Below, one piece after another: positions 33,691 through 43,058 of a stretch of DNA of 64,000 nt. How positions within the stretch are numbered: position 1 is the stretch's first letter; the number at the start of each line of letters is the position of its first letter. This stretch comes from an uncultured Alphaproteobacteria bacterium (GTDB taxonomy: Bacteria; Pseudomonadota; Alphaproteobacteria; Caulobacterales; Caulobacteraceae), in contig CAIOSI010000043.1 of assembly GCA_903860975.1 (NCBI GenBank), positions 62,001-126,000 of the forward strand. Direction: 5' to 3'. Both the position numbers and the translations under genes were made by a program. Below the pieces are notes generated by a model, which did no database searches, was not told where the DNA came from, and saw only the letters and a list, made by a program, of their open reading frames with translations.

Positions 33691-34141
33691 GCGGAACCTT
33701 TGGGGCGCTGCAACCTGGACCCGCTTCACTTAAAGAACGGTTGCCTGCGAACGTCACATATCAAGTTATCTTAAATTAGTGCTCGCCGCGCGACCCACAG
33801 GATCGGCGTCATGAACATGACGCCAGCCACCGAGAAGCCGTTCGGCGCGAGCTTTTACGGGCTCCGAGCCGCATCAAGCGCAAACGTGATTTGGCTAAAC
33901 TGGGCTTGAGCTTGCGCGTTCAAAAATTGCCCGTCGCCTTGCAGCCTCCACAAGCACGTTCTGGCGCGCGGCAGACAGAAGCTAGAAAAAGCCAATCCCG
34001 GAGCAGGCGCCGGTCAGGCGGGGGCAAACGGTCTGAAGATCGGCCGCGCCGTGGCAAATGGGTTTGCGCAACTCGGCCTGCGCCCACGAACACCCCTCGT
34101 GGAGCGGCGCGCGAAGGTCGTCCATTTGTAGAAGAGGGGTG
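33691..34141. other. Gap between the pentapeptide-repeat and CHAP genes
   Basis: About 450 bases. The first 80 are relatively AT-rich (…CAAGTTATCTTAAATTAGTG…) and may hold the pentapeptide gene promoter. A plus-strand frame opens at 33811 (32 codons), and another frame is open from 33891 to 34145 but is very rich in Arg, Ser and Lys and matches no family; neither is convincing. Nothing else is recognised. Confidence 0.4.
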
Positions 34142-34819
34142 TTAGTTGCTTGGGCCGCCGCCGGTGGCTTTTGCGATCAGGGCCGCGATCCGATCGGTCG
34201 AGTCCGCCGCTTGGCTCAGCAACTGCAGCGGACCAGTGCCGGGCCGCACGGCCGAGGCGACATGGTTTGCCGCCGACTGAGCCATGGCAAGCGCGGTATT
34301 CTCTGCGCCCGAAAGACCCGTCGAGGCCATGATCTTGGCGGTCGAATCCTGATAGATGAAGCCGTAGGTTTGATAGGTCGAGCCACCCAGATCGCGACTG
34401 GGGTCGTACCAGACCTTGACCTGGCTCCAGTTGCCGTCTGCTGAGACGTCAACCAACGTGACATCCTTCTCGACCTTGCCGCGGGAGCCTTCAATGGGAG
34501 ACCAGTTGGCATGAGTGATCTGGACGATCCGATCGGTCAGCACCTGGCTTACGACGGCCACGTGCCCAAGCCGCATGCGCTCGGTCGGCTTAAAGCAAAG
34601 CACCGCGCCGGTTTTCGGTTGGAAGCCGACATCATATCGTCCAATGGCCTGTTGCCACCAGGTGTAGGCGTCGCCAAAAATCTGTATGCCGGAGATCAGC
34701 CGTGCAAACGGAACGCATTGCCAATAGGTGTCAGCCAGCGCGCCACCAGCGGTGGGCACAAGGCTCATAACCGCCGCGACGGCGAGGGAACCCAAAAGGG
34801 TTCTCGTCCGTTTAAGCAT
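34142..34819 (-). CDS. CHAP-domain peptidoglycan hydrolase, secreted
   Basis: A 225-residue protein with a signal peptide (ending near GGALA). The CHAP (NlpC/P60-like) domain spans about residues 32-150. The catalytic Cys is in YWQCVPFARLISGIQIFGDA; the His is in MRLGHVAVVSQV, followed by THANWS. CHAP enzymes cut peptidoglycan amide bonds. The C-terminal 65 residues are Ala-rich and of unknown role. The gene stands alone; the 500-base stretch upstream of it contains an AT-rich island. Confidence 0.85.
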   Translation of the reverse strand: MLKRTRTLLGSLAVAAVMSLVPTAGGALADTYWQCVPFARLISGIQIFGDAYTWWQQAIGRYDVGFQPKTGAVLCFKPTERMRLGHVAVVSQVLTDRIVQITHANWSPIEGSRGKVEKDVTLVDVSADGNWSQVKVWYDPSRDLGGSTYQTYGFIYQDSTAKIMASTGLSGAENTALAMAQSAANHVASAVRPGTGPLQLLSQAADSTDRIAALIAKATGGGPSN

Positions 34820-35320
34820 GTTTGTGAAACTCCCCGACGCGAACTTCGAGCAGATAACCCTATATTACGTTGAGTGAAAAGAGGGTTTAGACGATGGCGT
34901 CAGATCGACGCGGCGTGTCTAGGGTGCAGCATGTTCCAAAGTGGATATGATTAACTTCGAACCGGGATAGATTCCAAGAAAAACTATCCAATTTTATTCA
35001 ACCCCCAAAGATACAAATCCGAATTTTATCGTCTTTGAGGCACAAAATGATCTAAATAATCACTTTTAATTATATTCGAGTTGCTAGATTGCTCAGATTT
35101 ATTATTTAAAATAACGCCCTGTAACGATATGAAATAAGAGTTGGCATCATCTCGCAAGGTCTTCGCATGTCGGGCGAATTTTCTGCGTCAGCGGTTCACA
35201 AGTTTGCGACTTAGGCGCCTAAGCACCGGATCGCCGCTGAATCGGGCGTTTTCGTCGACTTACATCGGCCTTAACCGAATTCCGTGGTCGGGCTAAAACA
35301 CAACGAGCGAGGCGCACGAC
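34820..35320. other. Intergenic region with an AT-rich island
   Basis: About 500 bases between divergent CHAP and terC genes. Bases about 34940-35140 are much richer in A and T than the surrounding GC-rich DNA and carry runs such as TTTTAATTATATTCG and TTTATTATTTAAAATAA. No open frame longer than about 15 codons was seen there. It could be a promoter region, an RNA gene or imported DNA. Confidence 0.5.
35210..35223. promoter_or_regulatory. Perfect 14-base palindrome upstream of terC
   Basis: CTTAGGCGCCTAAG is a perfect inverted repeat about 100 bases ahead of the terC start. It has the size of a dimeric repressor site; no regulator is assigned. Confidence 0.3.
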
Positions 35321-36133
35321 ATGGGGTTTTCCGAGAACGAGCTCGCCGCACTGGTGACGCGCCCCGACGCCTGGATCGCGCTTGCGACCCTGATTGTCAT
35401 GGAAGTGGTGCTGGGCATCGACAACCTGGTTTTTGTCGCAATCCTTTCCAACCGGCTGCCGCCCCAGACCCAGGCTCGAGCGCGACGTATGGGCATCGGC
35501 CTGGCTCTGGTTCTGCGACTTGTCCTGCTATCTGGGGTCGCCTTCATCGTTGGCCTCACCCAACCTGTCCTGACGCTGCCGTTTGCGGTCCCTTCGCTGG
35601 CTGACGGCCACCCGGTCGTCGACCTGGCCTTCTCCTGGAGAGATCTGATCCTACTGGCCGGCGGCCTGTTCCTGGTCTGGAAGGCGACGAGTGAAATCCA
35701 TCACACCGTCGACCCGGAAAAAACCGGAGACCTGCTCGACAAGAAAAGCCGCAGGCAGCTGGGGTTCGGCGCCGCAATCGTGCAGATTCTGGCGCTGGAT
35801 CTCGTCTTTTCGATCGACTCAATCCTGACAGCCGTTGGCATGACGGAGCATCTGCCCGTAATGATGGCTGCAGTGGTCGTCGCCGTCGGATTGATGATGG
35901 TGGCCGCAGGACCCCTGGCGCGGTTCATTCACGACAACCCAAGTATCGTGATGCTTGTGCTGGGCTTTCTGTTGATGATCGGCGGAAATTTGATCGCCGA
36001 GGCCTTCGGCGTGCATATTCCAAAGGGCTACATATACGCCGCCATGGCCTTCTCGGGTACGGTCGAAGGACTGAACATGGCCGCACGCAAACGGCGCAAG
36101 ACCTCGCCGAGTGACGGCTCAACCCTGCACTAG
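35321..36133 (+). CDS. TerC family integral membrane protein
   Basis: A 270-residue protein with about seven helices. [22 protein letters not shown] contains the conserved G-I-D-N acidic motif of TerC, and [19 protein letters not shown] is the matching second-half motif (D-x-x-F-S-I-D-S). TerC proteins are linked to tellurite resistance and to manganese or calcium export during protein metallation. No tellurite genes lie nearby. The last bases overlap the end of priA on the other strand. Confidence 0.9.
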   Translation: MGFSENELAALVTRPDAWIALATLIVMEVVLGIDNLVFVAILSNRLPPQTQARARRMGIGLALVLRLVLLSGVAFIVGLTQPVLTLPFAVPSLADGHPVVDLAFSWRDLILLAGGLFLVWKATSEIHHTVDPEKTGDLLDKKSRRQLGFGAAIVQILALDLVFSIDSILTAVGMTEHLPVMMAAVVVAVGLMMVAAGPLARFIHDNPSIVMLVLGFLLMIGGNLIAEAFGVHIPKGYIYAAMAFSGTVEGLNMAARKRRKTSPSDGSTLH

Positions 36134-38292
36134 AGGAAGCTGTAAGGGTCGATGTCGATCGCCACGCGGATCGCCCCTGGCGGCTTCACTCGCGCACGCC
36201 ACGTCGCCATGTAGGCCGATAGGTCGACCATGCGGTCGGCGCGGACCAGGAACCGCTTGCGTCGACGCCCCCGGATCAAGCCCAGCGGCGCGTCAGCCGG
36301 GCCATAAACCTCGACGCCGGCGGAATTGGGCGCGGCCTGGGCCATGATTTGGACGAAGCTCTCCAGTTGCGCAGGATCAATCGCCGAGACGATGACAGCG
36401 GCGAGCCTGCCAAATGGCGGCAGGCCCGCCAGCTCGCGCTCGGCCATCTCGGCCGCCACGAAGGCGTCGCGGTCCTGGGCCGCCAACGCCTGCATGACGG
36501 GGTGTTCCGGCGCCCAGGTCTGGAGCAGAGCCTGCCCTGGCCGATCCTTGCGCCCCGCACGCCCGGTGGCTTGCGCCAGCAGCTGATAGGTCCGCTCCGC
36601 CGCCCGCAGATCACCGCCGCGCAAGCCCAGGTCGGCATCAACGACGCCAACCAGAGTAAGTCCCGGGAAGTTGTGACCCTTGGCGGCGGCTTGGGTCGCC
36701 ACCAGGATATCGATGTGACCGTCCGCCATCGCCTCGATCAGCCTGCGCGCTTCACGCGCGTCGAACACGGTGTCAGAGGAAAAGACAGCGACCCGAGCCT
36801 GGGGAAACAGAGTCTTGGCCTCTTCTTCGACCCGCTCAACGCCCGGGCCAATAGACACCAGGCTGTCATGCGCACCGCAGTGCGGACAGGCCTTCGGCTT
36901 AGGCATCGAAAATCCGGTCAGGTGGCAGACCAGTCGACCGGTATAGCGGTGCTCCACCAACCAGCTGTCGGTGTCAGGCGCGGTCATCCGTTCGCCGCAC
37001 GCCTTACAGAGCACAAGGGGTGCATAGCCTCTGCGATTGAGAAACAGCAGCGTCTGCTCGCCTCGCGCGAAGGTCTCTCCCATGGCCTTGACCAGTTGCG
37101 GCGAGAGCCAGCGGCCGTGATCGGGCGGGCTTTGACGCAGGTCGATCAGCGCGATGTCGGGAAGTCGCGCCTGACCATGGCGCGCCGACAGGCTCAGCCA
37201 GCGATAGCGGCCCTGTTCGGCGTTGCGAAGGCTCTCCAGCGATGGTGTAGCCGAAGCCAGCAGAACTGCAGCGCCCTCAATCTTTCCCCGTGCGACGGCC
37301 AGGTCACGGGCGTGGTAAATGAAGCCTTCCTCCTGCTTGAATGAGGCGTCGTGTTCTTCATCCACCACGATAAGCGCCAGGTTCGGGAATGGCAGGAATA
37401 GCGCTGAGCGAGCGCCGACCACGATTCGGCAGCGGTTATTGGCAACACCCTCCCATACGCGGCGCCGCGCAGGCGGGGTCACGTCGGAGTGCCACTCGCC
37501 CGGCTCTGCGCCGAACCGCTCTGTCACCCGCGCGATCACAGCCTGGGTGAGTGCGATCTCTGGCAGCAGGATAAGCACCTGCGCGGTCGGATCCGCAGCC
37601 AGCGCAGCTGCGGCGGCCTCCAAATAGACCTCTGTCTTGCCAGAACCGGTGACGCCGTCGAGCAGGGCCACGTTGAAGCCACCCTCCGCCAACATGGCTT
37701 TCAGCGCTTCAGCGGCGGCTTCCTGGCTAGGGTTAAGCTGGGAACCGGGGCGCGCTGGATCGGGGGACTCATAGGTGGCGATCGCTTCCACCAGCCGAAT
37801 GGCCAAAACGCCCTCATCGATCAGTGCCTTCACGACGCCCGCGCCGACACCGGCCGCCCGCGCCAGGTCAGGTGGGCCAAACCCCTGGCCAGCGGCGGCT
37901 TGTAGTACTTTGGTTCGCGCCGGCGTCATGCGGCCTGGCGCAACACCGGTTGCCTCCACGATCCGTGTGGGCTTCGGCTTGGGCGCGCGTGCGCCACGCA
38001 ATGCGATCGCCAGAGGCTGACCTGGCCAGTCAACCGAATAGCGCGCAGCCCATTGCACAAACTCCAGTGTCCCAGGCGGCAGGCGGGGCTCATCCAGAAT
38101 GGCTTCCAGTGGCTTCAGAGGCCGGTTGCCGCCGGCGGCCTCGCGCAGACCCACGACCACGCCGCGCACCAGGCGCGGCCCCAGGGGCGCGGCGACCTGA
38201 TCGCCCAACTGAAGGTTCATGCCCTCGGGCTCGGCGTAGTCAAATGCCTCAGGAAGGGGCATCGGCAGCAGGACAGACGCGATGCGGTTCAT
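36130..38292 (-). CDS. priA: Primosomal protein N' (PriA replication-restart helicase)
   Basis: A 720-residue superfamily-2 helicase. Motif [15 protein letters not shown], motif II VVDEEHD, motif [14 protein letters not shown], the Cys-rich zinc region (CKACGERM ... CHLTGF ... CPHCG) and motif [15 protein letters not shown] are present. It restarts stalled replication forks. The ATG at 38292 was chosen because family members start [10 protein letters not shown]; the frame is open another 217 codons upstream but that part is only the reverse strand of the transaldolase gene. It is divergent from the transaldolase gene, with 66 bases between starts. Confidence 0.96.
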   Translation of the reverse strand: MNRIASVLLPMPLPEAFDYAEPEGMNLQLGDQVAAPLGPRLVRGVVVGLREAAGGNRPLKPLEAILDEPRLPPGTLEFVQWAARYSVDWPGQPLAIALRGARAPKPKPTRIVEATGVAPGRMTPARTKVLQAAAGQGFGPPDLARAAGVGAGVVKALIDEGVLAIRLVEAIATYESPDPARPGSQLNPSQEAAAEALKAMLAEGGFNVALLDGVTGSGKTEVYLEAAAAALAADPTAQVLILLPEIALTQAVIARVTERFGAEPGEWHSDVTPPARRRVWEGVANNRCRIVVGARSALFLPFPNLALIVVDEEHDASFKQEEGFIYHARDLAVARGKIEGAAVLLASATPSLESLRNAEQGRYRWLSLSARHGQARLPDIALIDLRQSPPDHGRWLSPQLVKAMGETFARGEQTLLFLNRRGYAPLVLCKACGERMTAPDTDSWLVEHRYTGRLVCHLTGFSMPKPKACPHCGAHDSLVSIGPGVERVEEEAKTLFPQARVAVFSSDTVFDAREARRLIEAMADGHIDILVATQAAAKGHNFPGLTLVGVVDADLGLRGGDLRAAERTYQLLAQATGRAGRKDRPGQALLQTWAPEHPVMQALAAQDRDAFVAAEMAERELAGLPPFGRLAAVIVSAIDPAQLESFVQIMAQAAPNSAGVEVYGPADAPLGLIRGRRRKRFLVRADRMVDLSAYMATWRARVKPPGAIRVAIDIDPYSFL

Positions 38293-38358
38293 GTGAGGGC
38301 TTTTGCGCTTTGCGCCTGGGCGAGTACAAGCATCGTCCGCAACCCCAAGGTCCTCGCT

Positions 38359-39012
38359 ATGCAACTCTTCCTCGACACCACCGATGTGGCCATCCTCAAA
38401 GATTTGGCCATGACCGGCCTGGTCGATGGCGTCACCACTAATCCCACACTGATCGCCAAGTCCGGCCGCCCCATGCTGCAGGTCATCGCCGAGATTTGCG
38501 CTGCGGTCGAGGGCCCGGTAAGCGCCGAGGTGGCCGCAATGGACACCGCAGGTATGTTGGACGAAGGGCGCAAGCTCGCCTCGATCGCCCCCAACGTTGT
38601 GGTGAAGGTTCCGCTGACCCGCGACGGCCTGATCGCCACCCGCGAGTTCGCCCAGGAGGGCATCGCTACAAATGTGACGCTCTGCTTCTCCGCAGCCCAG
38701 GCCCTGCTCGCCGCCAAGGCTGGCGCCAGCTATATCTCGCCCTTCATTGGCCGTCTTGACGACCATGGCGCTGACGGCATGGACCTGATCGTCGAGATCC
38801 GCGCGATCTACGACAACTATGGCTTCGACACCGAGATCCTGGCGGCTTCGATTCGCAGTCCAGCGCATGTCACGACCGCAGCGCTCGCGGGCTCCGATTG
38901 CGCCACCATTCCGCCGGATGTGTTCAACGCCCTCTTCAAGCACCCGTTAACCGAACGGGGGCTTGATCAGTTCATGAGCGACTGGGCCAAGACGGGGCAG
39001 TCGATCCTATAG
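38359..39012 (+). CDS. fsa: Fructose-6-phosphate aldolase / small transaldolase (TalC type)
   Basis: A 217-residue TIM-barrel aldolase. [46 protein letters not shown] (Schiff-base Lys) and [20 protein letters not shown] are the family blocks, followed by [13 protein letters not shown]. It transfers or cleaves a dihydroxyacetone unit in the pentose-phosphate pathway. Alphaproteobacteria commonly use this short form as transaldolase. It precedes the DUF484-xerC pair in the same direction. Confidence 0.94.
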   Translation: MQLFLDTTDVAILKDLAMTGLVDGVTTNPTLIAKSGRPMLQVIAEICAAVEGPVSAEVAAMDTAGMLDEGRKLASIAPNVVVKVPLTRDGLIATREFAQEGIATNVTLCFSAAQALLAAKAGASYISPFIGRLDDHGADGMDLIVEIRAIYDNYGFDTEILAASIRSPAHVTTAALAGSDCATIPPDVFNALFKHPLTERGLDQFMSDWAKTGQSIL

Positions 39013-39027
39013 GCATCGGGGACGGAC

Positions 39028-39711
39028 ATGGACGGGTCGCAGGGCGGTATCGAAGAAGCCCGAATTGAACCCGCCGCTGTGCGGCGTTTCCTATCCGACA
39101 ATCCCCAATTCCTCACCGGCGACGACGGTCTGCTGGATGAGCTTGGCCTCAAGGTCGTCGGCTGCAATGTGGTCGAATTCGCGCCGGCTGCACTGGCTCG
39201 CGTGCACGCCGCACACCAACGCGAGGCGACCCAGCGTCAGCAGATCGAAGAAACGGCGCGTGCAAACTTCAGCGCCCAGGCCCAGACGCATGGCGCAGTG
39301 GTCGACCTCCTGGACGCGCGCAACCATTCCGACCTCGCCCGCCGCCTCGACGACCTCGCGCAGCATCGCTTTGGCCTGGCGGCCGGCGTGATCGCACTTG
39401 AGGCCGAAGCCCATCCGCCGGCCGGTTGGAGGAAGCTGGTCGAGAGTCAGGTGGACATGATTCTTGGGGGCTCTCAGCGACTCGCCCGAATGGGCTTTGC
39501 CCCCACCGCCCTTGGCCTCTTCGGCGAGCGGGCCGAGGCGATCCAATCGATGGCCATGGTGCGCATGGCCATTTGGGAGCCATCGCGCCAGGGCCTGCTG
39601 GCCTTTGGTTCATCCGACCCAAAGGGCTTTACTGAAGAGATGGGAACCGAGCTCGTGGCTTTTCTCGCCCGTGTGGTTGAACGCACCGCTGAGCGCTGGC
39701 CGGTTCTGTGA
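39028..39711 (+). CDS. DUF484 family protein
   Basis: A 227-residue soluble protein with a GAF-like fold. AAVRRFLSDNPQFLTGDDGLL is the conserved DUF484 N-terminus, followed by a charged helix and then the GAF-like part (LARRLDDLAQHRFGLAAGVI ... GLLAFGSSDPKGF). The family usually sits directly upstream of xerC, as here (10-base gap), which suggests a linked but unproven role in chromosome-dimer resolution. Function unknown. Confidence 0.88.
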   Translation: MDGSQGGIEEARIEPAAVRRFLSDNPQFLTGDDGLLDELGLKVVGCNVVEFAPAALARVHAAHQREATQRQQIEETARANFSAQAQTHGAVVDLLDARNHSDLARRLDDLAQHRFGLAAGVIALEAEAHPPAGWRKLVESQVDMILGGSQRLARMGFAPTALGLFGERAEAIQSMAMVRMAIWEPSRQGLLAFGSSDPKGFTEEMGTELVAFLARVVERTAERWPVL

Positions 39712-39721
39712 GTTTGGGCCT

Positions 39722-40636
39722 GTGACCGCGCGCGAGGCCCTGGCCTTCTGGCTGGAGCACCTGGCACACGAACGCCGAGCTTCACCCCGCACGCTTGAAG
39801 CCTATGAATTCTCAGGATCTCGCTACATCAGCTTCCTCGAAAGGCATCGAGGCGAGGCGATCTCGCTCAAGATCCTGACCGAAATCACCGCCGGCGAAGT
39901 CCGCGCCTGGCTGGCCCATCTGAGGCAAGGCGACAGGCCGCTTTCACCGCGATCACTCAGCCAGGCCCTATCTGCGATCCGAAGCTTCCATGGTTTCCTC
40001 GATCGCCGCCTGGAGGCTCCCAACGCCGCCATCGCCCTGGTCCGCGGCCCGCGCGTCAAGCCCGGCGTGCCCCGTCCCGTTAGCGAAGACCAGGCCCGCG
40101 GCATGCTCGCCGAGCCCGGCCTCGACCCCGACCGCCAGAACTGGGAGGCCGCCCGCGACGAGGCGGTGCTGACGCTGCTATATGGCTGCGGCCTGCGAAT
40201 CTCCGAGGCCCTGTCGCTCAAGCGCTCCGATGCCCCCCTGCCCGACAGTCTGCGCATTACCGGTAAAGGTTCAAAGACCCGGATCGTCCCGGTCCTGCCT
40301 GCTGTTCGAGACGCCATCAAAGCCTATCTGGTCGAAGTTCCTTTCACGCTCAGCCCTGACAAACCGCTTTTCCGTGCCAAGCGCGGCGGTGCCTTAAGCC
40401 CGCGGCATGTCCAGGCAACAGTACAGAATCTCCGAAGCCGCCTGAGCTTGCCCGCTAGCGCGACGCCGCATGCGTTACGTCACGCCTTCGCCACGCATTT
40501 GCTAGGCGCAGGCGCCGATCTGCGCTCGATCCAAGAACTCCTCGGCCACGCGTCGCTGACGACGACGCAGCGCTATACACAGGTGGACGCAGCAGCCCTG
40601 CTAAGCGCCTACGCCAAGGCCCATCCCCATGCCTAG
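39722..40636 (+). CDS. xerC: Tyrosine recombinase XerC
   Basis: A 304-residue recombinase. The N-terminal SAM-like core-binding domain (about 1-95) is followed by the catalytic domain with Arg in YGCGLRISEALSLK, Lys in ITGKGSKTRIVPVL, HALRHAFATHLLGAG (H-x-x-R), LGHASLTTTQRYTQVD (His and Tyr nucleophile). With XerD it resolves chromosome dimers at dif. The GTG at 39722 is used as the start. It directly follows the DUF484 gene. The match to XerC rather than XerD rests on the DUF484 neighbour. Confidence 0.94.
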   Translation: MTAREALAFWLEHLAHERRASPRTLEAYEFSGSRYISFLERHRGEAISLKILTEITAGEVRAWLAHLRQGDRPLSPRSLSQALSAIRSFHGFLDRRLEAPNAAIALVRGPRVKPGVPRPVSEDQARGMLAEPGLDPDRQNWEAARDEAVLTLLYGCGLRISEALSLKRSDAPLPDSLRITGKGSKTRIVPVLPAVRDAIKAYLVEVPFTLSPDKPLFRAKRGGALSPRHVQATVQNLRSRLSLPASATPHALRHAFATHLLGAGADLRSIQELLGHASLTTTQRYTQVDAAALLSAYAKAHPHA

Positions 40637-40645
40637 CGCGCGCGC

Positions 40646-41746
40646 CTAGGCTGGCAACATCTCCCAAGCGTTCCAGTCGGCGACGGCGGCCATGGCCCGT
40701 TCGATCCAGCATTTAAAGAGGGCCAAGCCGCGCGCATTGGCCGTGTCCAGCGTGCCGATCGCCACGATCGGCCAGGCCAGGCCCAGCATCACCCAGAAAC
40801 GATAGTCGTCGAGACAGTCCTCCAGGCTGTAGTCCGCCACCCCGTCTGCCAGGAGCCTGGCATGATAGATGGCCAGGAGCTCGCGCTCGTGCTCACGGCG
40901 GACCGCGATCTCAAGACTGCCGGTCAGCAGATAGGCCAGGTCGAAAACCGGGTTGCCCTTGAAGATGATCTGCCAGTCGGCGACGGCGAAGGGCATCACC
41001 TCGCAGTCCGGCCGATAGAACAGGTTGTCGGCGCGATAATCGCCGTGAGCCATGCTGCGGGGCCGCGCGAAGGCCTGATCCAGCATTGTCGCCATTCGGA
41101 AGGTCAGCTGCTCGCCAGCGGCCCGCACCCCAGGCGGCATGGCGTCGCCCACGAAATCCAGCACCGCCGGCCAACACTGCGTGCAGATGTCGCCCAGACG
41201 CTTGAATTGCGGCGAGTTGATCGCAAGCAGCCAATCGAGCTTGTCCCGCGCAGGGTCTCCCCACCAGCGGGCGTGCAGCCGGGCTAGAGCTTCCACCGCC
41301 ATGGCCGCCTCGTCGAAGGTGAGCCCCAGAACCTGATCGGCAACCACTGATGGTGCGAGGTCCTCCAGCAGCAGGACGAAATCTCGGCTCGCGGGGTCAA
41401 AGGCGCTATAGTAGGCGCGCGGCGCTCGCATAGGAGTAGAGGCCGCCATCTGCTGATAGAAACCCACCTCTTTCTCATAGAAGTTGAAGGCTTCGTCGAT
41501 CTGGCGCGCGCCGGGATCGGGTGGCGGCAACTTGGCGATGATCGTGCGGGGCATCCCCTGCGGCCCGGCTTCGCAGTCCAGCGTGAGGCGACGCAGCGCG
41601 CTCATGAAGCCGACGCCTGCGGCCAGCGGCTCGGCGCTGAAGCCCACAACCACGCCTTCACCCAATACGCCATCTTCGCGCAGGACCTGCGTTAGCCAGT
41701 CCAGCGTCATCGCCTCGACCGTGGTCGGAAATCCCATGTCGATCAT
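40646..41746 (-). CDS. Phosphotransferase family protein (aminoglycoside/EcKinase-like)
   Basis: A 366-residue kinase-fold protein. RSMAHGDYRADNLFYRPD holds the catalytic H-G-D-x-x-x-x-N loop, and MPFAVADWQIIFKGNPVFDLAYLL the D-x-x/DFG-equivalent metal site. The N-terminal lobe has RTIIAKLPPPDPGAR (ATP Lys) and FVLLLEDLAPSVV. The family phosphorylates small hydroxyl-bearing molecules; the substrate is unknown and a role in antibiotic resistance is not implied. It converges on xerC. Confidence 0.88.
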   Translation of the reverse strand: MIDMGFPTTVEAMTLDWLTQVLREDGVLGEGVVVGFSAEPLAAGVGFMSALRRLTLDCEAGPQGMPRTIIAKLPPPDPGARQIDEAFNFYEKEVGFYQQMAASTPMRAPRAYYSAFDPASRDFVLLLEDLAPSVVADQVLGLTFDEAAMAVEALARLHARWWGDPARDKLDWLLAINSPQFKRLGDICTQCWPAVLDFVGDAMPPGVRAAGEQLTFRMATMLDQAFARPRSMAHGDYRADNLFYRPDCEVMPFAVADWQIIFKGNPVFDLAYLLTGSLEIAVRREHERELLAIYHARLLADGVADYSLEDCLDDYRFWVMLGLAWPIVAIGTLDTANARGLALFKCWIERAMAAVADWNAWEMLPA

Positions 41747-41806
41747 GCTCGCCCCGGAGAGTCTAATCCAACCCTATGGGTTTTGAGGCGGCTGTCGAGC
41801 ACAGCC

Positions 41807-42382
41807 CTAACCAGACGCCCTCAGATGGGCGCGCTCGTTCAGGCTGACGACGTTGCGCTGGCCCGTGCCGGCGCACATATAACGGTGGATGCTGGTGTAG
41901 CCGGGCTCGAAAAACAGGCGCGGTGCCATGCCGAGCACATGCGCCGTCCAGACGTTGACCACCCCGCCATGACAGAAAACCGCCACTTTACGCCCGGCAT
42001 TGGCGGCGATGATCTCTTCGAGCGCCTCGACCACCATCTGCTGGAATTCGGCGATGTCGATGCCGTGGCGGCCGTCGGCCATGGCCTTCCAGGCCGCGTA
42101 GTCCTCCCGCTTCAGCTCCTCCATCGGCACATAGGCACCCGAGCCGCGATCGAATTCGACGATGCCGTCGTGTTGCCTGAGCACATGCCCTGATCGTGCG
42201 ACAAAGGGCTCAGCGGTCTGCACCGCGCGCAGCATCGTCGAAGAATAGGTCGCGTGGATGGCCTCCGGCGCAAGCCAGCGCGCGACCCTGGCCGCCTGCT
42301 CATGCCCCTCCAGGGTCAGCGGTGGGTCGGCGGAGGTATCGTTACGTTCTGGCAGTCCGTGGCGTATGAGCACCAGTTCCAT
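41807..42382 (-). CDS. Histidine phosphatase family protein
   Basis: A 191-residue protein of the phosphoglycerate-mutase-like superfamily. The catalytic LVLIRHGLPE (R-H-G) is at the very N-terminus, and VAVFCHGGVVNVWTAHVL supplies the second catalytic His. GGGGGA precedes the ATG at 42382; a longer frame lacks family similarity. The substrate is unknown. It lies 61 bases downstream of the phosphotransferase start on the same strand order (phosphatase first, kinase next), so the two may be co-expressed. Confidence 0.9.
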   Translation of the reverse strand: MELVLIRHGLPERNDTSADPPLTLEGHEQAARVARWLAPEAIHATYSSTMLRAVQTAEPFVARSGHVLRQHDGIVEFDRGSGAYVPMEELKREDYAAWKAMADGRHGIDIAEFQQMVVEALEEIIAANAGRKVAVFCHGGVVNVWTAHVLGMAPRLFFEPGYTSIHRYMCAGTGQRNVVSLNERAHLRASG

Positions 42383-42612
42383 CGTAGTTCCCCCGAATGC
42401 AGCTGCGGAGGTTTCGGACGTTCCGCGTGTGGCTTCAAGGGGTGTTCGCAGGCGATCGGTCGGCGGTGGCGAAGTGGCCATCGCCCTGGGCCTTATCGAC
42501 AATCGCCACCGGCATTGGCGGTAGCCGGGCGGACAGGAGCCGAGCGATCATGCCTCGGTCCTTATCTTTGGAACTGACCGACGCGCGCGTGCTGGACGCG
42601 CCCAGCGCCAAG

Positions 42613-43050
42613 CTAACGTCCCAGGCCCTCGGTCGGGCGCACGAGCTTCAGCCACCTAATGTCGGAGCCGCGATCGCGGCCTTGCGCGATGCAGACGAAG
42701 CCCTCGCGACGATAGAAGGCCTGGGCCTTTAGGTTTGGAACCTGGACCTTCAGCGATATGGGCCCATCGCTCGAGGCCTGGATATGGTCGACAAGAGCCT
42801 TACCGACACCGACGCCGCGGGTATCGACGTAAAGCGAATGCAGGAAATTCTGGGGCCTAAAGAACCCTGCGAGGCCCACGATCTGGTCATTATCGACGGC
42901 GACAAAGACCTCCTCATCCTTGGCTGCGCTCAGAAAGTCCTCGCGCCGGTGACGCTCGGAAGGCAACCAGGTGAACGTCTCGCAAAGCACGCGCACATAG
43001 AGGTCAGCGCAGGTGCCGAGTTCGTCGAACCTGGCCCTGCGGACCTCCAC
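42613..43050 (-). CDS. GNAT family N-acetyltransferase
   Basis: A 145-residue acetyltransferase. FFRPQNFLHSLYVDTRGVGVGKALVDHI contains the strand and the R/Q-G-x-G-x-G/A acetyl-CoA loop (RGVGVGK), and FYRREGFVCIAQG is the C-terminal GNAT strand. The start is uncertain: GTG at 43050 begins MEVRRARFDEL, the usual GNAT start, and lies 8 bases after the lpd stop; GTG at 43077 is possible. It is last in the sucCDAB-lpd row and may be expressed by read-through. The substrate is unknown. Confidence 0.8.
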   Translation of the reverse strand: MEVRRARFDELGTCADLYVRVLCETFTWLPSERHRREDFLSAAKDEEVFVAVDNDQIVGLAGFFRPQNFLHSLYVDTRGVGVGKALVDHIQASSDGPISLKVQVPNLKAQAFYRREGFVCIAQGRDRGSDIRWLKLVRPTEGLGR

Positions 43051-43058
43051 GGCTGGCG

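Noticed and set aside
33891-34145. 84-codon plus-strand frame rich in Arg and Ser
   Set aside because: TTG start without a ribosome site, low-complexity composition, no recognisable family.
36130-38943. Longer start for priA giving a 937-residue protein
   Set aside because: The extra 217 residues are only the reverse strand of the transaldolase gene, and family members begin at [10 protein letters not shown] (38292).
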